A stretch of 39,502 nt of DNA from Planctomycetaceae bacterium (GCA_028284485.1 JANQRQ010000335.1:1-39502), one strand, 5' to 3'. Counted from the stretch's first letter, positions 1 to 9,901 are shown. Translations and numbers: made by a program. The notes: generated from the sequence alone by a model not told the origin.

Positions 1-620
1 AAACGACGCGAATACTAGAGCGGTTTTCTTTTTGTTGTGGGCGTTTCTGGCTCGTGGGGGCCGCCTACCAAAGAACAAAACGAGATTGACGCGGCCACAA
101 GTCAGCGTTCTACGCTTTAAGGGAATGAAAACGCGCCAAGCGGACAAGCCGTCGCTGAAATCCTAACGCCGCTGCATTGTCACAGGACTGTCGTTCGCGT
201 GGCGAAAGGTTGGCTGCGATAATTGGCCTCCGCATAACGGTCAACCGGCTGGCGATGCGGGGCAGGTGCTCTTCTTGTGACGCAAAGTTTTTCGGAATAG
301 TGGTTTGTGTCAATTTTTACGGAAGGTTCTCTGAGCAGACGCCCCCGTCGTTCGTTCGAGCCAGTGAACGAATCTCGTGCCGCAGGCGGCTGTTCGAGCG
401 AGAAAATGGTCGTCGACACAAATCGGCGATTGTCGTAGAATCCGCCCGCTTTGGCTCATGCCATGCTGAAAGTCCCATCCAATCCGTGTCTTGAGGTAGG
501 GCGTGGCTCTGTTCGGTAGGATTCGAGAATTGAATCCTACACCAGCTCGACCAGAATCCAACTGACGTGCAGATACTCGGGGCAGTACGCTCACGATCAT
601 ATCCATCGAGAAATCCGTAC
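1..620. other. Intergenic or unassigned left edge
   Basis: No convincing gene was found. Open frames on both strands are short, overlap one another and show no recognisable domain or plausible start region. The one clear structure is a perfect stem-loop at 516-540, listed separately. The stretch probably holds the upstream region of the acyltransferase that starts at 621, and it may include the 3' side of a gene outside the window. Confidence 0.5.
516..540. other. Perfect 9-bp inverted repeat upstream of acyltransferase
   Basis: GTAGGATTC at 516-524 is complementary to GAATCCTAC at 532-540, with a 7-nt loop GAGAATT. No T-tract follows on either strand, so it is not a typical intrinsic terminator. 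It lies about 80 bp before the acyltransferase start and could act in the mRNA leader or as an operator. The function is unknown. Confidence 0.55.
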
Positions 621-1727
621 ATGCGAAGGAACGCATCAATTCAGGGGCTGCGCGGTTTGGCGGTCCTGATGGTGTTTTTCTACCACCTGCATCACGCTGC
701 AATTACGGGCGGCTTCACACTGTTCCTTTCGGAAGGCACAATCGGCTACGACATCGCTGAATTGGGAATGCTCGGTGTCGATTTGTTCTTCATGATCAGT
801 GGCTATTTGATTTGTGCCAGCCTCGTCAAGCACGGTAGCGCACTCCAGTTCCTCAAAAACCGGGCCATTCGGATTTATCCGGCGTTCTTGATTCCGCATC
901 TGATTGTATTCACTGTCGGGCCCATGATTGGCTACCAGTGGATGGCGAATCTCTCGGTGTCCGAGTACCTGCTCCATTTCTGCTCGAATTTGCTGTTTCT
1001 GCCCGGCGTGTTTCCACTGCCGATAGCACAGATTGTCGCCTGGTCGTTGAGCTACGAATTTGCGTTTTATCTGTTGGCGGCGTCCGCCTTTGCCATACAT
1101 CGCAAAATATCATCCACCTGGATCAAGGCTTTGTTGGTACTGTGTTGGCTCACCGTTACCACCGTTGCTCTGCGAGAACATCCCCGCGCATGGTTCTTTG
1201 TCGCCGGGGCAGTCAGTTTCGCTCTCACGCGGAATAGGCCGTTATCCGATGGCTATACTTTGCGATTGTCGCCTTTAGGAATTGTCACCATTACCGTCAT
1301 GGCGTTGACGTTCCATAGTCATTTCACGATTGCAGTACTCGCCGGGATGATTGGGTTCTTGACCATCGTTCGCGAGTCAGGATTGCTATCAGTCATTCTG
1401 AGATTACCGATTCTGCAGTATCTCGGAGACATTAGCTACAGCCTTTACCTATGGCACGTCATGGTGATGTTCGTCACCAAGAGAGTATTCGGGTCGAACG
1501 GCAGTCTATTGCCGAATCCGATTCTCAACTTTGTTCTGTTTACAGTCGTCACAGCTGGGCTGAGCGTTGCCGTCAGCCACGTCTCGTTTCGATTCGTGGA
1601 AACCGCATGCTCGCGTCGATTCTCCCGCCGGAAGTCGTCGGATCCGAATCAAGCCACCACGGCCAGAATTGTCGGCACGAAGATTGGAGATGACGCGACG
1701 ACTGTCGATACCAAGAAGGCCGCCTAA
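621..1727 (+). CDS. Acyltransferase 3 family membrane protein (OafA/YrhL-like)
   Basis: This is a probable membrane O-acyltransferase that would transfer acetyl or another acyl group to a polysaccharide or glycolipid at the cytoplasmic membrane. The N-terminus carries the family signature, IQGLRGLAVLMVFFYHLHH, in which the Arg and the His of FYH are the conserved functional residues. About ten hydrophobic segments follow. Near the end, GDISYSLYLWHVMV matches the conserved late segment of the family. At about 368 residues it has the membrane domain only, with no SGNH extension. I chose ATG 621 because the signature then sits at the usual distance from the start; an upstream in-frame ATG at 567 would add 18 unconserved residues. 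The gene converges with the heparinase-like gene 65 bp away. Substrate is not readable; the neighbours suggest a surface polysaccharide. Confidence 0.88.
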   Translation: MRRNASIQGLRGLAVLMVFFYHLHHAAITGGFTLFLSEGTIGYDIAELGMLGVDLFFMISGYLICASLVKHGSALQFLKNRAIRIYPAFLIPHLIVFTVGPMIGYQWMANLSVSEYLLHFCSNLLFLPGVFPLPIAQIVAWSLSYEFAFYLLAASAFAIHRKISSTWIKALLVLCWLTVTTVALREHPRAWFFVAGAVSFALTRNRPLSDGYTLRLSPLGIVTITVMALTFHSHFTIAVLAGMIGFLTIVRESGLLSVILRLPILQYLGDISYSLYLWHVMVMFVTKRVFGSNGSLLPNPILNFVLFTVVTAGLSVAVSHVSFRFVETACSRRFSRRKSSDPNQATTARIVGTKIGDDATTVDTKKAA

Positions 1728-1792
1728 AACCGATTTGGGGCAATAGTCTCAAGCAGTGAATATAACGGCTGGTGTGGCGGTTCACCGAACGC

Positions 1793-4102
1793 TTAATCGG
1801 TTGCTAGGATTTCGACCGCCCAACGGATCTCGTTCGCGGTTGACTCGATTCGGCATGCCCGCGACTGCACGATCTCCCCGTATCCGGCGGAGAAGGCACT
1901 TTCCACGATTCCAAATTGGCCGGGATTGGTTGTGATCGTCACACGAGCGTCGGCAACTCTCAGGGTCACTCGAGAGTTCGATTGGTTTTCGATGATGACT
2001 GCGGGATCGAGATGGAAGTAAATCCATTTGGCTCCTGGTTTGCAGATGTCATCGGTGCCTGTCAACTTGAAGTCACTAATTTGAATCGTGCGGCGATGTC
2101 GCGATCCAAATCCGTCATGTTCGCCGGTAATGCATGCACTATTTCGGCTGATGATTCGCGCATGCGCCTGATCGAATAGTTGAAACAGTCCGTTTCGTCC
2201 TTCTGACCAAGTGTTCTGCTCAACTCCGGGGATTGCGAGCGTGTTATGCATCGCAGTCGAGCGAAATCGATTGCGCTCTTCCCAATCGGGTGTATAGACA
2301 TAGGTTCCGGGATCAACGAATAGAGGATCGTTTTTGTACCATAACTCGAATGAAAGTTGGTCATTATGGGCATGACCCCCATTGCCGTGTTGGCCGACAG
2401 GACCACATCGAAACAGTGCCCGTAATGGCCCTTGTGTTATCAAGTACAGCCCAAAGCCAGGAAAGTCGAAAGTTGTCGAAATGGGGGCATCAGATTGTCG
2501 AAGGGCGGATTCGGCGGTCTTAAAAAGCGCCGGTTTACCACCGATTGCTTGAATCGCCTCATATTCGCCGCGAAACGGTTCGTATACGTTGCCGGCAAGA
2601 CCGGTACCTAACAGACCGGAGATTGCTGCTACGAGATGACGATGGTCGAGATAGTCCTCGGTGAGAAGCTTTGAGTCGTCGTCGTTTTCCGCTGCTGCGA
2701 TAGTGGGTCGCATGCTGGGCCATAGCTTGAGAAAACGTCCGCTATCGTTGTCACCGATTTGGACAATTCGCTCGGTGTTGCTGCTGACAGCACAAGTAAA
2801 ATCCGCCATTCCACGAAGCCGTTTAATGTACCACTCTGGAAAGACCGTGATTTCCGGCAATCGGGTCCGGCAACGACTCACGAATTCAGACCAACCGGGT
2901 GGTACGACGTGCGGCCCCGAATGAAATCGGGTGCATCTTTCGGTCGTGTGGAGCGACTCGACTTTTTCAGCCGGCAGAGCTTGAATCAAAGCAGTCGAGT
3001 AGGCAACCATTTCTGCGGATAATCGGTGGTAGGCGGTCGAAGCTTCGAAGTTCGCACCGTCTTCCGTGAACTGCAGTGATACTTCGTTGAGGTACTCGCG
3101 AACGGCGAATTCCAGCCAACAGGCAGTCTGGCGATCTTGGGACAGGAATGCGGATACGAACAACAATCCGGCCAGGTCCGCCAGATAATGATTGGCTCGA
3201 ATGCGCTCGTCCCATTCCAAATTGGCAACAATATGGCGACCGTGGTCGCGAATCGAATTGATGAACACCGCGTCGAATTCGGGATTGAACTTGGCGCCAA
3301 ATGCGCGAAACAAATCGTAAGCAACCAGCCAGTTTGCAATGCGAATCGCGACATCCATCGTGCAGCGCCAATTGACGCCAAATTGTGGGGGATTCGCGGC
3401 GACGAAATCGAGGATTTGATTCCGAAACTCGCGAAGGTGACGGTCAGCCAAGTTCTGTTCCGATTCGCCGGACTTTGCCAAGCCGTATGCCCAGGCGAGT
3501 TGGGGCAGATGTTGCATGCGGCCTAATTCCCAGGGAACCTTGATGTCGGTTCCCGGCTCAATTCCGCCTTCGATCTGTGTGTACCAAATCGATTCCGACC
3601 AACGAAACCCAGATTTGAAATCGCGTTGCCAATCGATGGGTTCGTAGCCGTCATCAGTCAATGACCAGATATGCAGTGACCGAGCGCGATTGGCCGCGTT
3701 GATTCGACTGCGCAATCGATCCGAGTGAGATCGAAATCGACTCGAGTCGTCATCGAAGTACAGATGCCCACACATTCCACGATATTTGGCACCGTAACGA
3801 ACATGCGTCCAACCCGATCCGAGTAGGTCGAATCGATGGGAAGTGGCTTGCTTTGCAAGGAATTCGATAATCTCACTACGGCTTCGCAACTGTGAGATAT
3901 CGATTGCGTGAAAGTATCGATGCAGGGGCCGCTTACTGGACGGAGACTCGCCGCCGTATGTTGATCGAACCAGGGCACTACTGCGCCGGTGCGCCTGGTC
4001 AACGCGATGGCGTATGCCGTTCGTGATTCTCTTTGCCGCGACGCGAGGACTTAGCGAAGCGGCCCGCCGAATTCTGGATACGACATTTGTCACGCTGGGC
4101 AA
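1793..4102 (-). CDS. Heparinase II/III-family protein (polysaccharide lyase-like)
   Basis: This is a large protein of about 769 residues with the heparinase II/III / alginate-lyase-like layout. An N-terminal helical toroid carries motifs such as KVPWELGRMQHL near residue 190 and WDERIRANHYLADLAGLL near 300. A C-terminal beta domain begins near residue 540. The C-terminal signature GGHAHNDQLSFELW near residue 575 and the later RFRSTAMHNTL are the conserved family motifs, and they hold the His and Asn residues linked to lyase activity. No signal peptide is seen. Members of this family are common in exopolysaccharide loci, where they are thought to trim or edit the polymer. The gene lies downstream of the amidotransferase on the same strand, 117 bp away, probably in one transcript. 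The start is uncertain: a TTG at 4102 or a GTG at 4093 are both possible. Confidence 0.85.
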   Translation of the reverse strand: MPSVTNVVSRIRRAASLSPRVAAKRITNGIRHRVDQAHRRSSALVRSTYGGESPSSKRPLHRYFHAIDISQLRSRSEIIEFLAKQATSHRFDLLGSGWTHVRYGAKYRGMCGHLYFDDDSSRFRSHSDRLRSRINAANRARSLHIWSLTDDGYEPIDWQRDFKSGFRWSESIWYTQIEGGIEPGTDIKVPWELGRMQHLPQLAWAYGLAKSGESEQNLADRHLREFRNQILDFVAANPPQFGVNWRCTMDVAIRIANWLVAYDLFRAFGAKFNPEFDAVFINSIRDHGRHIVANLEWDERIRANHYLADLAGLLFVSAFLSQDRQTACWLEFAVREYLNEVSLQFTEDGANFEASTAYHRLSAEMVAYSTALIQALPAEKVESLHTTERCTRFHSGPHVVPPGWSEFVSRCRTRLPEITVFPEWYIKRLRGMADFTCAVSSNTERIVQIGDNDSGRFLKLWPSMRPTIAAAENDDDSKLLTEDYLDHRHLVAAISGLLGTGLAGNVYEPFRGEYEAIQAIGGKPALFKTAESALRQSDAPISTTFDFPGFGLYLITQGPLRALFRCGPVGQHGNGGHAHNDQLSFELWYKNDPLFVDPGTYVYTPDWEERNRFRSTAMHNTLAIPGVEQNTWSEGRNGLFQLFDQAHARIISRNSACITGEHDGFGSRHRRTIQISDFKLTGTDDICKPGAKWIYFHLDPAVIIENQSNSRVTLRVADARVTITTNPGQFGIVESAFSAGYGEIVQSRACRIESTANEIRWAVEILATD

Positions 4103-4219
4103 CTTATCTCAGGGGATGAACAGGTTCGGTGGCGCTTCCAAATTGCGTGAAGCGTTCCGCCTGCAATTGGAGGAATCTCGATACAAGCAGAAGGCACAGT
4201 CGGTCGATCTTACACGAGA

Positions 4220-6166
4220 CTACGCGGATCGTCGGATAGGCGTGAAGTGCTCATGATTGATCGACTCTTGTGCGATGTATCGCTTCCACCAAAGTGCAAA
4301 GTTGAACAAATACCAAACGGGAGCTCCGAGTTGCAGATTCATCAGGCGTTCGACCTCGGAATAGTTCAAATAGTCGGTACGGTCGCAAAACTCAGCGAGT
4401 TCGTGACGTGCATAGTCTCCCAGCCTGCCGAAAAGCCATTCATAGACGGGGACACCAAATCCCTGCTTCCGTCGATCGATCAATTTATCGGGAATGACGT
4501 TGCGAACTGCCTTTTTCAGGATGTATTTCGTCGTACCATTTCGCGTTTTGACATTCTCGGGAATACTCATCGCCAGTTCGACAAACTTGTGATCGAGGAA
4601 AGGAACGCGGCATTCTAAGCTTACTCCCATACTCATTTTGTCGACTCGCATGAGCAGAAGTTCGGGCAAGCGGATATTGAGGTCGACGTAGGTCATCCAA
4701 TGTAAGTGCGATTTCGCCCAGGCAGATTGACGAAAGCGGTCGTGCAGTGGCCGCAAAACGTCCCAGGATGTCATGTCACGGAATTGTCTGCCAAGACGAG
4801 GGGAAAGCAGCCTTTGTTTTTGGAGCTGAGTGAACGCTTCCGCTCCTCCCCAAAAAACGGGTTGGCCGAGCGCCGAGCGGCGGAGCCATTCATAGCGAAT
4901 TCCCTGATCGCGTCCGACAGCCGAAAGTGCCGACATCCCCATTTGTTTCACGACACGGGGAACAGGAAGGTCGTCCCAGTGTTGCGCATTTAGAGCGTGC
5001 TTCCACGCGTCGTAACCACAAAACAGCTCGTCTGCGCCTTCTCCCACCTGGCAAACGGTTACCCCGTTGGCACGCGCCAATTTCGACACGTAGTACACGG
5101 GAACACACACCGGATCAGCAATCGGCTCGTCCTGTAGATCAATCATGGTCGGCAGGAATTCGATTAGATCATCAACCGACAGCAGCATTTCGTGATACTT
5201 GGCATCGACTCGGTTAGCCATGAATCGCGCGTGGTGCAACTCGTTCTGATAAGTGTCGTATTCGCCGTCGTAACCGATCGAAAATGTCTTGACTCGTTGT
5301 GAATCTCCCTCGGAAAAGAGAGCGGCATTGGTCGACGAATCGATACCACCTGAAAGAAAAACACCAACCGGAACGTCCCCGACTTTGCGAAGAGTCACGG
5401 TCGTCCGTAGTTCCTCGAGGAGCCGTTCGGCGATCTCCTCGTCGGACTGGGAATCCAACGGCTCTGAGTGGTCCCACAGATCCCAGTATCGATGTTGGCG
5501 GATGTCCCCCTCGGCATTGATTCTTAACCAAGTTGCAGGAGGTAGCTTACGGATACCGTCGAATAGTGTCTCCGGCCCGGGTGTCGTCAAGAAAGACAGG
5601 TAATGAAACAACGCCTGCTCGTCGACTTCGCGCTGCTGATCGGGATCGCTCAAAAGCGCTTTGATCTCCGAGGCGAACACGATTCGCCCGTGATGAATGC
5701 TGTAATACAGTGGCTTGATCCCAATCCGATCACGAACCAGCCACAATTCGCGCTGATGGGCATCCCATAGCGCCAGCGCGAACATTCCACGCAAACGATC
5801 CAGACAATCGATGCCCCATCGCTCGAATGCATGCAAAATGACTTCTGTATCGGAGTGGTCGGTTTGCCATTCGCGGTCACCGAGCGAGATCAATTCCTCG
5901 CGGATCTCGGCATGGTTATAGATTTCGCCGTTGAAGACCAATTGGAAACGTCCGTTGGCGTGTTCCATCGGTTGGTTGGCATTCGACGAGAGGTCAATGA
6001 TCGACAACCGACGATGCCCCAAGCCAATTCGGCCGTCGGCACTGACCCAGGTACCGGCGCCGTCCGGTCCGCGATGAGCCATCGTGTCGCGCATGCGGGT
6101 GATGTACTCGTCACTGATGCAAAACTCACTACCGGCAAACGAAAATGCCCCCACCAGTCCACACAT
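4220..6166 (-). CDS. asnB: Asparagine synthase-type glutamine amidotransferase
   Basis: This enzyme couples glutamine hydrolysis to ATP-dependent amidation of a carboxylate. Cys2 right after the start Met (MCGLVGAF) is the Ntn-hydrolase nucleophile. The glutaminase domain covers about residues 2-190, with RGPDGAGTW, GHRRLSIIDLS and NGEIYNH visible. The synthetase domain has the PP-loop SGGIDSS near residue 270 and EGADELFCGYD further on. Length is 648, normal for the family. The start is fixed by Cys2 and by an AGGAAAGGA ribosome-binding site 7 bp upstream. Family members are either true asparagine synthetases or enzymes that amidate sugars such as uronic acids in surface polysaccharides. The neighbours (bi-domain oxidoreductase upstream, heparinase-like downstream) favour a polysaccharide role, but the sequence alone does not decide it. 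Confidence 0.9.
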   Translation of the reverse strand: MCGLVGAFSFAGSEFCISDEYITRMRDTMAHRGPDGAGTWVSADGRIGLGHRRLSIIDLSSNANQPMEHANGRFQLVFNGEIYNHAEIREELISLGDREWQTDHSDTEVILHAFERWGIDCLDRLRGMFALALWDAHQRELWLVRDRIGIKPLYYSIHHGRIVFASEIKALLSDPDQQREVDEQALFHYLSFLTTPGPETLFDGIRKLPPATWLRINAEGDIRQHRYWDLWDHSEPLDSQSDEEIAERLLEELRTTVTLRKVGDVPVGVFLSGGIDSSTNAALFSEGDSQRVKTFSIGYDGEYDTYQNELHHARFMANRVDAKYHEMLLSVDDLIEFLPTMIDLQDEPIADPVCVPVYYVSKLARANGVTVCQVGEGADELFCGYDAWKHALNAQHWDDLPVPRVVKQMGMSALSAVGRDQGIRYEWLRRSALGQPVFWGGAEAFTQLQKQRLLSPRLGRQFRDMTSWDVLRPLHDRFRQSAWAKSHLHWMTYVDLNIRLPELLLMRVDKMSMGVSLECRVPFLDHKFVELAMSIPENVKTRNGTTKYILKKAVRNVIPDKLIDRRKQGFGVPVYEWLFGRLGDYARHELAEFCDRTDYLNYSEVERLMNLQLGAPVWYLFNFALWWKRYIAQESINHEHFTPIRRSA

Positions 6167-6233
6167 GAGGTAATCCTTTCCTCATCTCAATGGTGCTTTG
6201 GCTATCAACTCTGATTGCTGTCACCGTTTTGTG

Positions 6234-8453
6234 TTAAGAAGCTTTCTTGACCTGTTGCATGTCTAATTCTCGCTCGACAATCTTGTGCGTCTCAGTCGAT
6301 CGATCCTGAGGCCGAATCTGCTGTTCGACCAAAAAGCTAATCCGTGTTGCTTCCACTTGTTGCCACAAGGGAATTGGCCATTCGCCTCCGTGCTGGATAC
6401 AGCGCGCGAAATCGGCAAGCTCCTCTTTGTGGCCCTTTTCGATCCGTTTCCTCGTTAAACCTTTTGAATTCGATCCTCGAACCTCGGTTGTCTTATAGTT
6501 CTGAAGTGTCAAGACTTTGCCGTCGGTGAAGACGTCGAGTGTTTCCTTTGGAAAATCGGGATGACCTAATGCGGTATAGGTCAGTGTCGCCAGTGATCCA
6601 TCGTCGAACGTTATTGTCGCCACGAAATTGTCATCGCGAGCGTAGTGCTCTGTTCGCGGGTGGATCGTTTTGGCGGTTACTTCTGCGGCGCGGCTATTCG
6701 TCAGATACACGAACAAATCGTAAATGTGGCAAGCTTCGCCGATGTTGCGCCCTCCTCCTTCAGGCCCGTGGACCCAGTTGTTTTGTGGGATGTATCCGGC
6801 GTTCATTCGATAGTTCAAAATCAGCGGATTTGATCGATCTTCCACGAGTTTCTTTATGTGGCGCGCATGTGGTGAGAATCTCCGATTGAATCCTGTGAGC
6901 AGGAGGGGAGCGGCCGCTTGACCACGTGGCTGCTCGACAAATTCCACAATTTCCGATAATTCCCGTTCGCGCATCGCCAACGGTTTTTCGACGAAGACAT
7001 GTTTGCCCGCTTGCAACGCCGCCGCGATTTGCGTGGCGTGTTGGTCGTGTCGCGTTGTGATCAGGACGGCATCGATGTCCGAGTCGCTGAGGATCGCGTT
7101 AAAGTCCGTTGTCGCATATCGTGCTCCAACTTGTTGGCAAACCGCCGTTGCGTTGTGACCCGTACGGCTGGCGACGGCGTCGATTCGAAATGTGGTCGGA
7201 TTGGCCAGAATATTGGGGAGATGCATGCCTTTGAAGAAGCTTCCAGCGCCGATCAAGCCCAGCCGAATAATATCGTTTTTGGATCGCTGATATGCGCGGG
7301 GATTCAAGATAACCGGGTTCTCATTGGAAGATTCCGCGGGATAGGACAGTAACGTCATCAGGGGACGTTGCGATGTCGAATCGGCAAGTGATCGATACGC
7401 TGCGGAAGCTTCTTCGATCGGAAATGTGGCATTGATCAATGGCGAAATCTTCAATCGATCTTCAGCGGCCAGTCGCAGGTACTCGGCCATATTGCGATTC
7501 TCGGTCCAGCGAACGTATCCAATCGGATAATCCATGCCGTCGGCTTCGTAGCGGTGATCGTATCGCCCCGGGCCGTATGAGGTGGAGATAAGGAAATCCA
7601 ACTCCTTTTCATAAAAGTCGGCGCGATTCAGGTTCAGGCCGACATCTCCGACAAGAACGACGCGCCCCTTCTTACGACACATTTGAAAAGCTGTGGAAAC
7701 GATTCTGTCCGAAGGAGAGGCCGCCGTAACGATAACTCCATCCGCCCCGTTGCCGTCAGTAAGCCTCGCAACTTGCTGAACGTCGATGCCATCGTCCGGA
7801 TGGATCCCGACATCGAGCGCAATCGATTGAGCCAACGCCAGTCGTTCTCGATCGAGATCTGTTCCGATGACACGGCAGCCGTGTGCTTTAAGAAGTTGAA
7901 CCGTCAATTGACCGAGCAGACCTAGGCCGATCACCACGAAAGTCTCACCCATTGTGGGTGAGGCGCGTCGCAAACCTTGCAGGGCGATCGCCCCAAGTGT
8001 GACCGTGCTGGCGATCGGAAAACCGAGGGTATCCGGTATCGGTACGGTGAGATTGCGCGGCACGCGGATGATCTCTGCATGATGAGCGCATTGTGCGCCG
8101 GCGCAGGCGACACGATCGCCGATAGAAAGATCGTCAATTTTCGGACCGACTTGCATGATCGTACCGGCGGCCGAGTAGCCGGTGGGATGTCCGATCGAGA
8201 GTTTCCCCTCGATGACCCGGCGGGCATGTGATAGTCCATGGCCTGCAACAAGTTCGGCGGCCTGCAGGACAGCCTGGGGCTTGCGAAGGGCCCGCTTCCA
8301 TAACGGAGTGCCGGCCTCTTTGACTCCGCTCATTTCCGTTCCGGCGGAAATGCAGGAATGATCAACGCGGATTAGAACGGTGCCCGCTTCGACGGCGGGA
8401 GCGGGAACATCGTCGACGACGATTTGTCCCTGGCGAATGAGAACCTGCTTCAC
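6234..8453 (-). CDS. Bi-domain oxidoreductase: alcohol dehydrogenase-like plus Gfo/Idh/MocA
   Basis: This is a fusion of two dehydrogenase modules in about 739 residues. The N-terminal half is a medium-chain zinc-type dehydrogenase: CISAGTEMSG near residue 35 and the Rossmann motif VVIGLGLLGQ. The C-terminal half, from about residue 395, is a Gfo/Idh/MocA oxidoreductase with LGLIGAGSF for NAD(P) binding and the catalytic-loop motif HVFVEKPLA. This fusion is a recurring component of exopolysaccharide clusters and is thought to oxidise or rearrange nucleotide sugars; the exact reaction is not established. I chose GTG 8453 because AAAGGA sits 5 bp upstream and the product then starts with VKQVL, the usual opening for the family. 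A TTG at 8468 is an alternative. The stop is 67 bp before the amidotransferase start, so the two are likely co-transcribed. Confidence 0.88.
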   Translation of the reverse strand: MKQVLIRQGQIVVDDVPAPAVEAGTVLIRVDHSCISAGTEMSGVKEAGTPLWKRALRKPQAVLQAAELVAGHGLSHARRVIEGKLSIGHPTGYSAAGTIMQVGPKIDDLSIGDRVACAGAQCAHHAEIIRVPRNLTVPIPDTLGFPIASTVTLGAIALQGLRRASPTMGETFVVIGLGLLGQLTVQLLKAHGCRVIGTDLDRERLALAQSIALDVGIHPDDGIDVQQVARLTDGNGADGVIVTAASPSDRIVSTAFQMCRKKGRVVLVGDVGLNLNRADFYEKELDFLISTSYGPGRYDHRYEADGMDYPIGYVRWTENRNMAEYLRLAAEDRLKISPLINATFPIEEASAAYRSLADSTSQRPLMTLLSYPAESSNENPVILNPRAYQRSKNDIIRLGLIGAGSFFKGMHLPNILANPTTFRIDAVASRTGHNATAVCQQVGARYATTDFNAILSDSDIDAVLITTRHDQHATQIAAALQAGKHVFVEKPLAMRERELSEIVEFVEQPRGQAAAPLLLTGFNRRFSPHARHIKKLVEDRSNPLILNYRMNAGYIPQNNWVHGPEGGGRNIGEACHIYDLFVYLTNSRAAEVTAKTIHPRTEHYARDDNFVATITFDDGSLATLTYTALGHPDFPKETLDVFTDGKVLTLQNYKTTEVRGSNSKGLTRKRIEKGHKEELADFARCIQHGGEWPIPLWQQVEATRISFLVEQQIRPQDRSTETHKIVERELDMQQVKKAS

Positions 8454-8830
8454 AGCAATCCTTTGCAAAGTGGCAGATGGGTCGTTTGAGTCTATTTAAA
8501 AAGTCGATTTGTTCCTGGAATGTTCGGCTAAGTTCTCAAATAGAAGTTCAAAAGTTCCGGCCGGGATTCACATTCACAGTTGCGAAAGCTCCACACCAGA
8601 TGTTGGCTTTGATTGAGTGCGTGTCGCCCGAATCGCCCCACCAGCCTCTCGCCTGATGTCATCCAATAGTCATCGCCTGGGCTTTCGCGGAAACTATTGA
8701 TGCGGTAGGGAGTTATAGACAATCCCGCGGTCATCGGGCAAGCGCGGATTATCGCAAGCGTGTACGAATGTCGTCGTCGCCAGCAATTCAGAGAATAATT
8801 CCTCGTGATTTCTTGCCGGCACCGTTCCCG
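8454..8830. other. Intergenic region upstream of the polysaccharide operon
   Basis: The stretch separates the threonine aldolase-like gene from the oxidoreductase, both on the minus strand. It should hold the promoter of the oxidoreductase-amidotransferase-heparinase run. An AT-rich segment lies near 8490-8520, but I could not pair a convincing -35 and -10. The open frame at 8528-8734 has no recognisable features and is not called. Confidence 0.45.
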
Positions 8831-9901
8831 TCAGGCCGATTCTCCTACGATGATTTGGCGAATATCATCGGCAAAAGCTCGTACATCGTCTTTTGTAGTG
8901 TCCCAGGAACACATTAATCTTGCTCCACCCGCGCCAATGAAGTTGTAGAACTTCCACCCGCGCTCGTGCAGCGATCGTTCGATATGTTCAGGAAACTTCA
9001 CAAATACGGAATTCGCCTCGACCGGAGCCAAAATCTCGACCTCGGGAATCGATTGCAACTCTTGATCTAAAAGTTGTGCACACCGGTTCGACTGTGCGGC
9101 GTTCTTGAGCCACGCTCCGGATTCCAAAAGTCCGACCCACGGGGCGGCCAGAAAACGCATCTTCGAGGCCAATTGGCCGGCTTGTTTGCATCGATAATCA
9201 AACTCGTAGGCCATTTCGCGATTGAAGAAAATAACGGCATCGCCGATCGCGATTCCGTTCTTCGTCCCTCCAAAACAGAGGACGTCAACACCGGCCTTCC
9301 AAGTGATTTCCTTAGGTGACTTATCCAAGGCGACAACTGCGTTGGCGAACCGAGCCCCGTCCATATGAAATTTCAATCCCAGGCGGCGGACTGTCTCGCT
9401 GAGCCGGTCAAGGTGGTCGACAGGATAAACCGTCCCCAGCTCTGTCGCTTGGGTAATTGTCAAGACATTGGGTTTGGGATAATGAATATCGTTGCGGCGT
9501 TTGACGGTCCGCTCGACTTCCGCCGGACAGACCCGTCCGTTCTCGCCCGGAACCGGTAGCAGTTTTGTCCCGTTGGAAAAAAATTCGGGACCGCCGCATT
9601 CATCGGTCTCAACATGGGCCAATTCGTGGCAAATCACGCTGTGATAAGACTGGCACATCGATGCCAGCGCCAGCGAATTGGCAGCTGTTCCGTTGAACGT
9701 AAAGAACACTTCGCAATCAATTTCGAAAATCTCGCGCAGTGCGTCGCTGGCGCGTTTCGTCCACTCGTCATCCCCATAGGACGACACATGGTCGCAATTC
9801 GCTGCTTCCATGGCAGACCAGGCTTCGGGACAAACACCGGCGTAATTGTCACTCGCGAAGTGTCGAGCTCTGGTCACGGAATTTGTTTTCAGGCTGCCCA
9901 A
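8831..9901 (-). CDS. ltaE: Low-specificity L-threonine aldolase-like PLP enzyme
   Basis: This is a fold-type I PLP enzyme of the beta-eliminating lyase / threonine aldolase family, which cleaves L-threonine or L-allo-threonine to glycine and acetaldehyde. Seen in the sequence: FASDNYAGVCPEAW at the start, where the family usually has RSDT or ASDN, FTFNGTAANSLAL for cofactor phosphate binding, HMDGARFANA with the Asp that contacts the PLP ring nitrogen, and CFGGTKNG with Lys214 as the likely Schiff-base lysine. Length is about 350, normal for the family. The start is uncertain: TTG 9901 has a GAGAG about 7 bp upstream, while GTG 9877 would put the conserved FASDNY closer to the N-terminus. The gene lies 148 bp after the sialidase-like gene on the same strand; a functional link to it is not obvious. 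Confidence 0.85.
   Translation of the reverse strand: MGSLKTNSVTRARHFASDNYAGVCPEAWSAMEAANCDHVSSYGDDEWTKRASDALREIFEIDCEVFFTFNGTAANSLALASMCQSYHSVICHELAHVETDECGGPEFFSNGTKLLPVPGENGRVCPAEVERTVKRRNDIHYPKPNVLTITQATELGTVYPVDHLDRLSETVRRLGLKFHMDGARFANAVVALDKSPKEITWKAGVDVLCFGGTKNGIAIGDAVIFFNREMAYEFDYRCKQAGQLASKMRFLAAPWVGLLESGAWLKNAAQSNRCAQLLDQELQSIPEVEILAPVEANSVFVKFPEHIERSLHERGWKFYNFIGAGGARLMCSWDTTKDDVRAFADDIRQIIVGESA

Noticed and set aside
177..494. 105-residue open frame on the plus strand
   Set aside because: It overlaps other frames, is basic and Arg/Ser-rich like random GC-rich sequence, and has no recognisable domain.
480..560. tRNA-like look around the stem-loop, with a downstream CGACCA
   Set aside because: The loop is not a proper T-loop, and no matching acceptor, D or anticodon arms lie at the right distances.
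8528..8734. 68-residue frame on the minus strand in an intergenic gap
   Set aside because: No ribosome-binding site, signal or family pattern; it fits chance.
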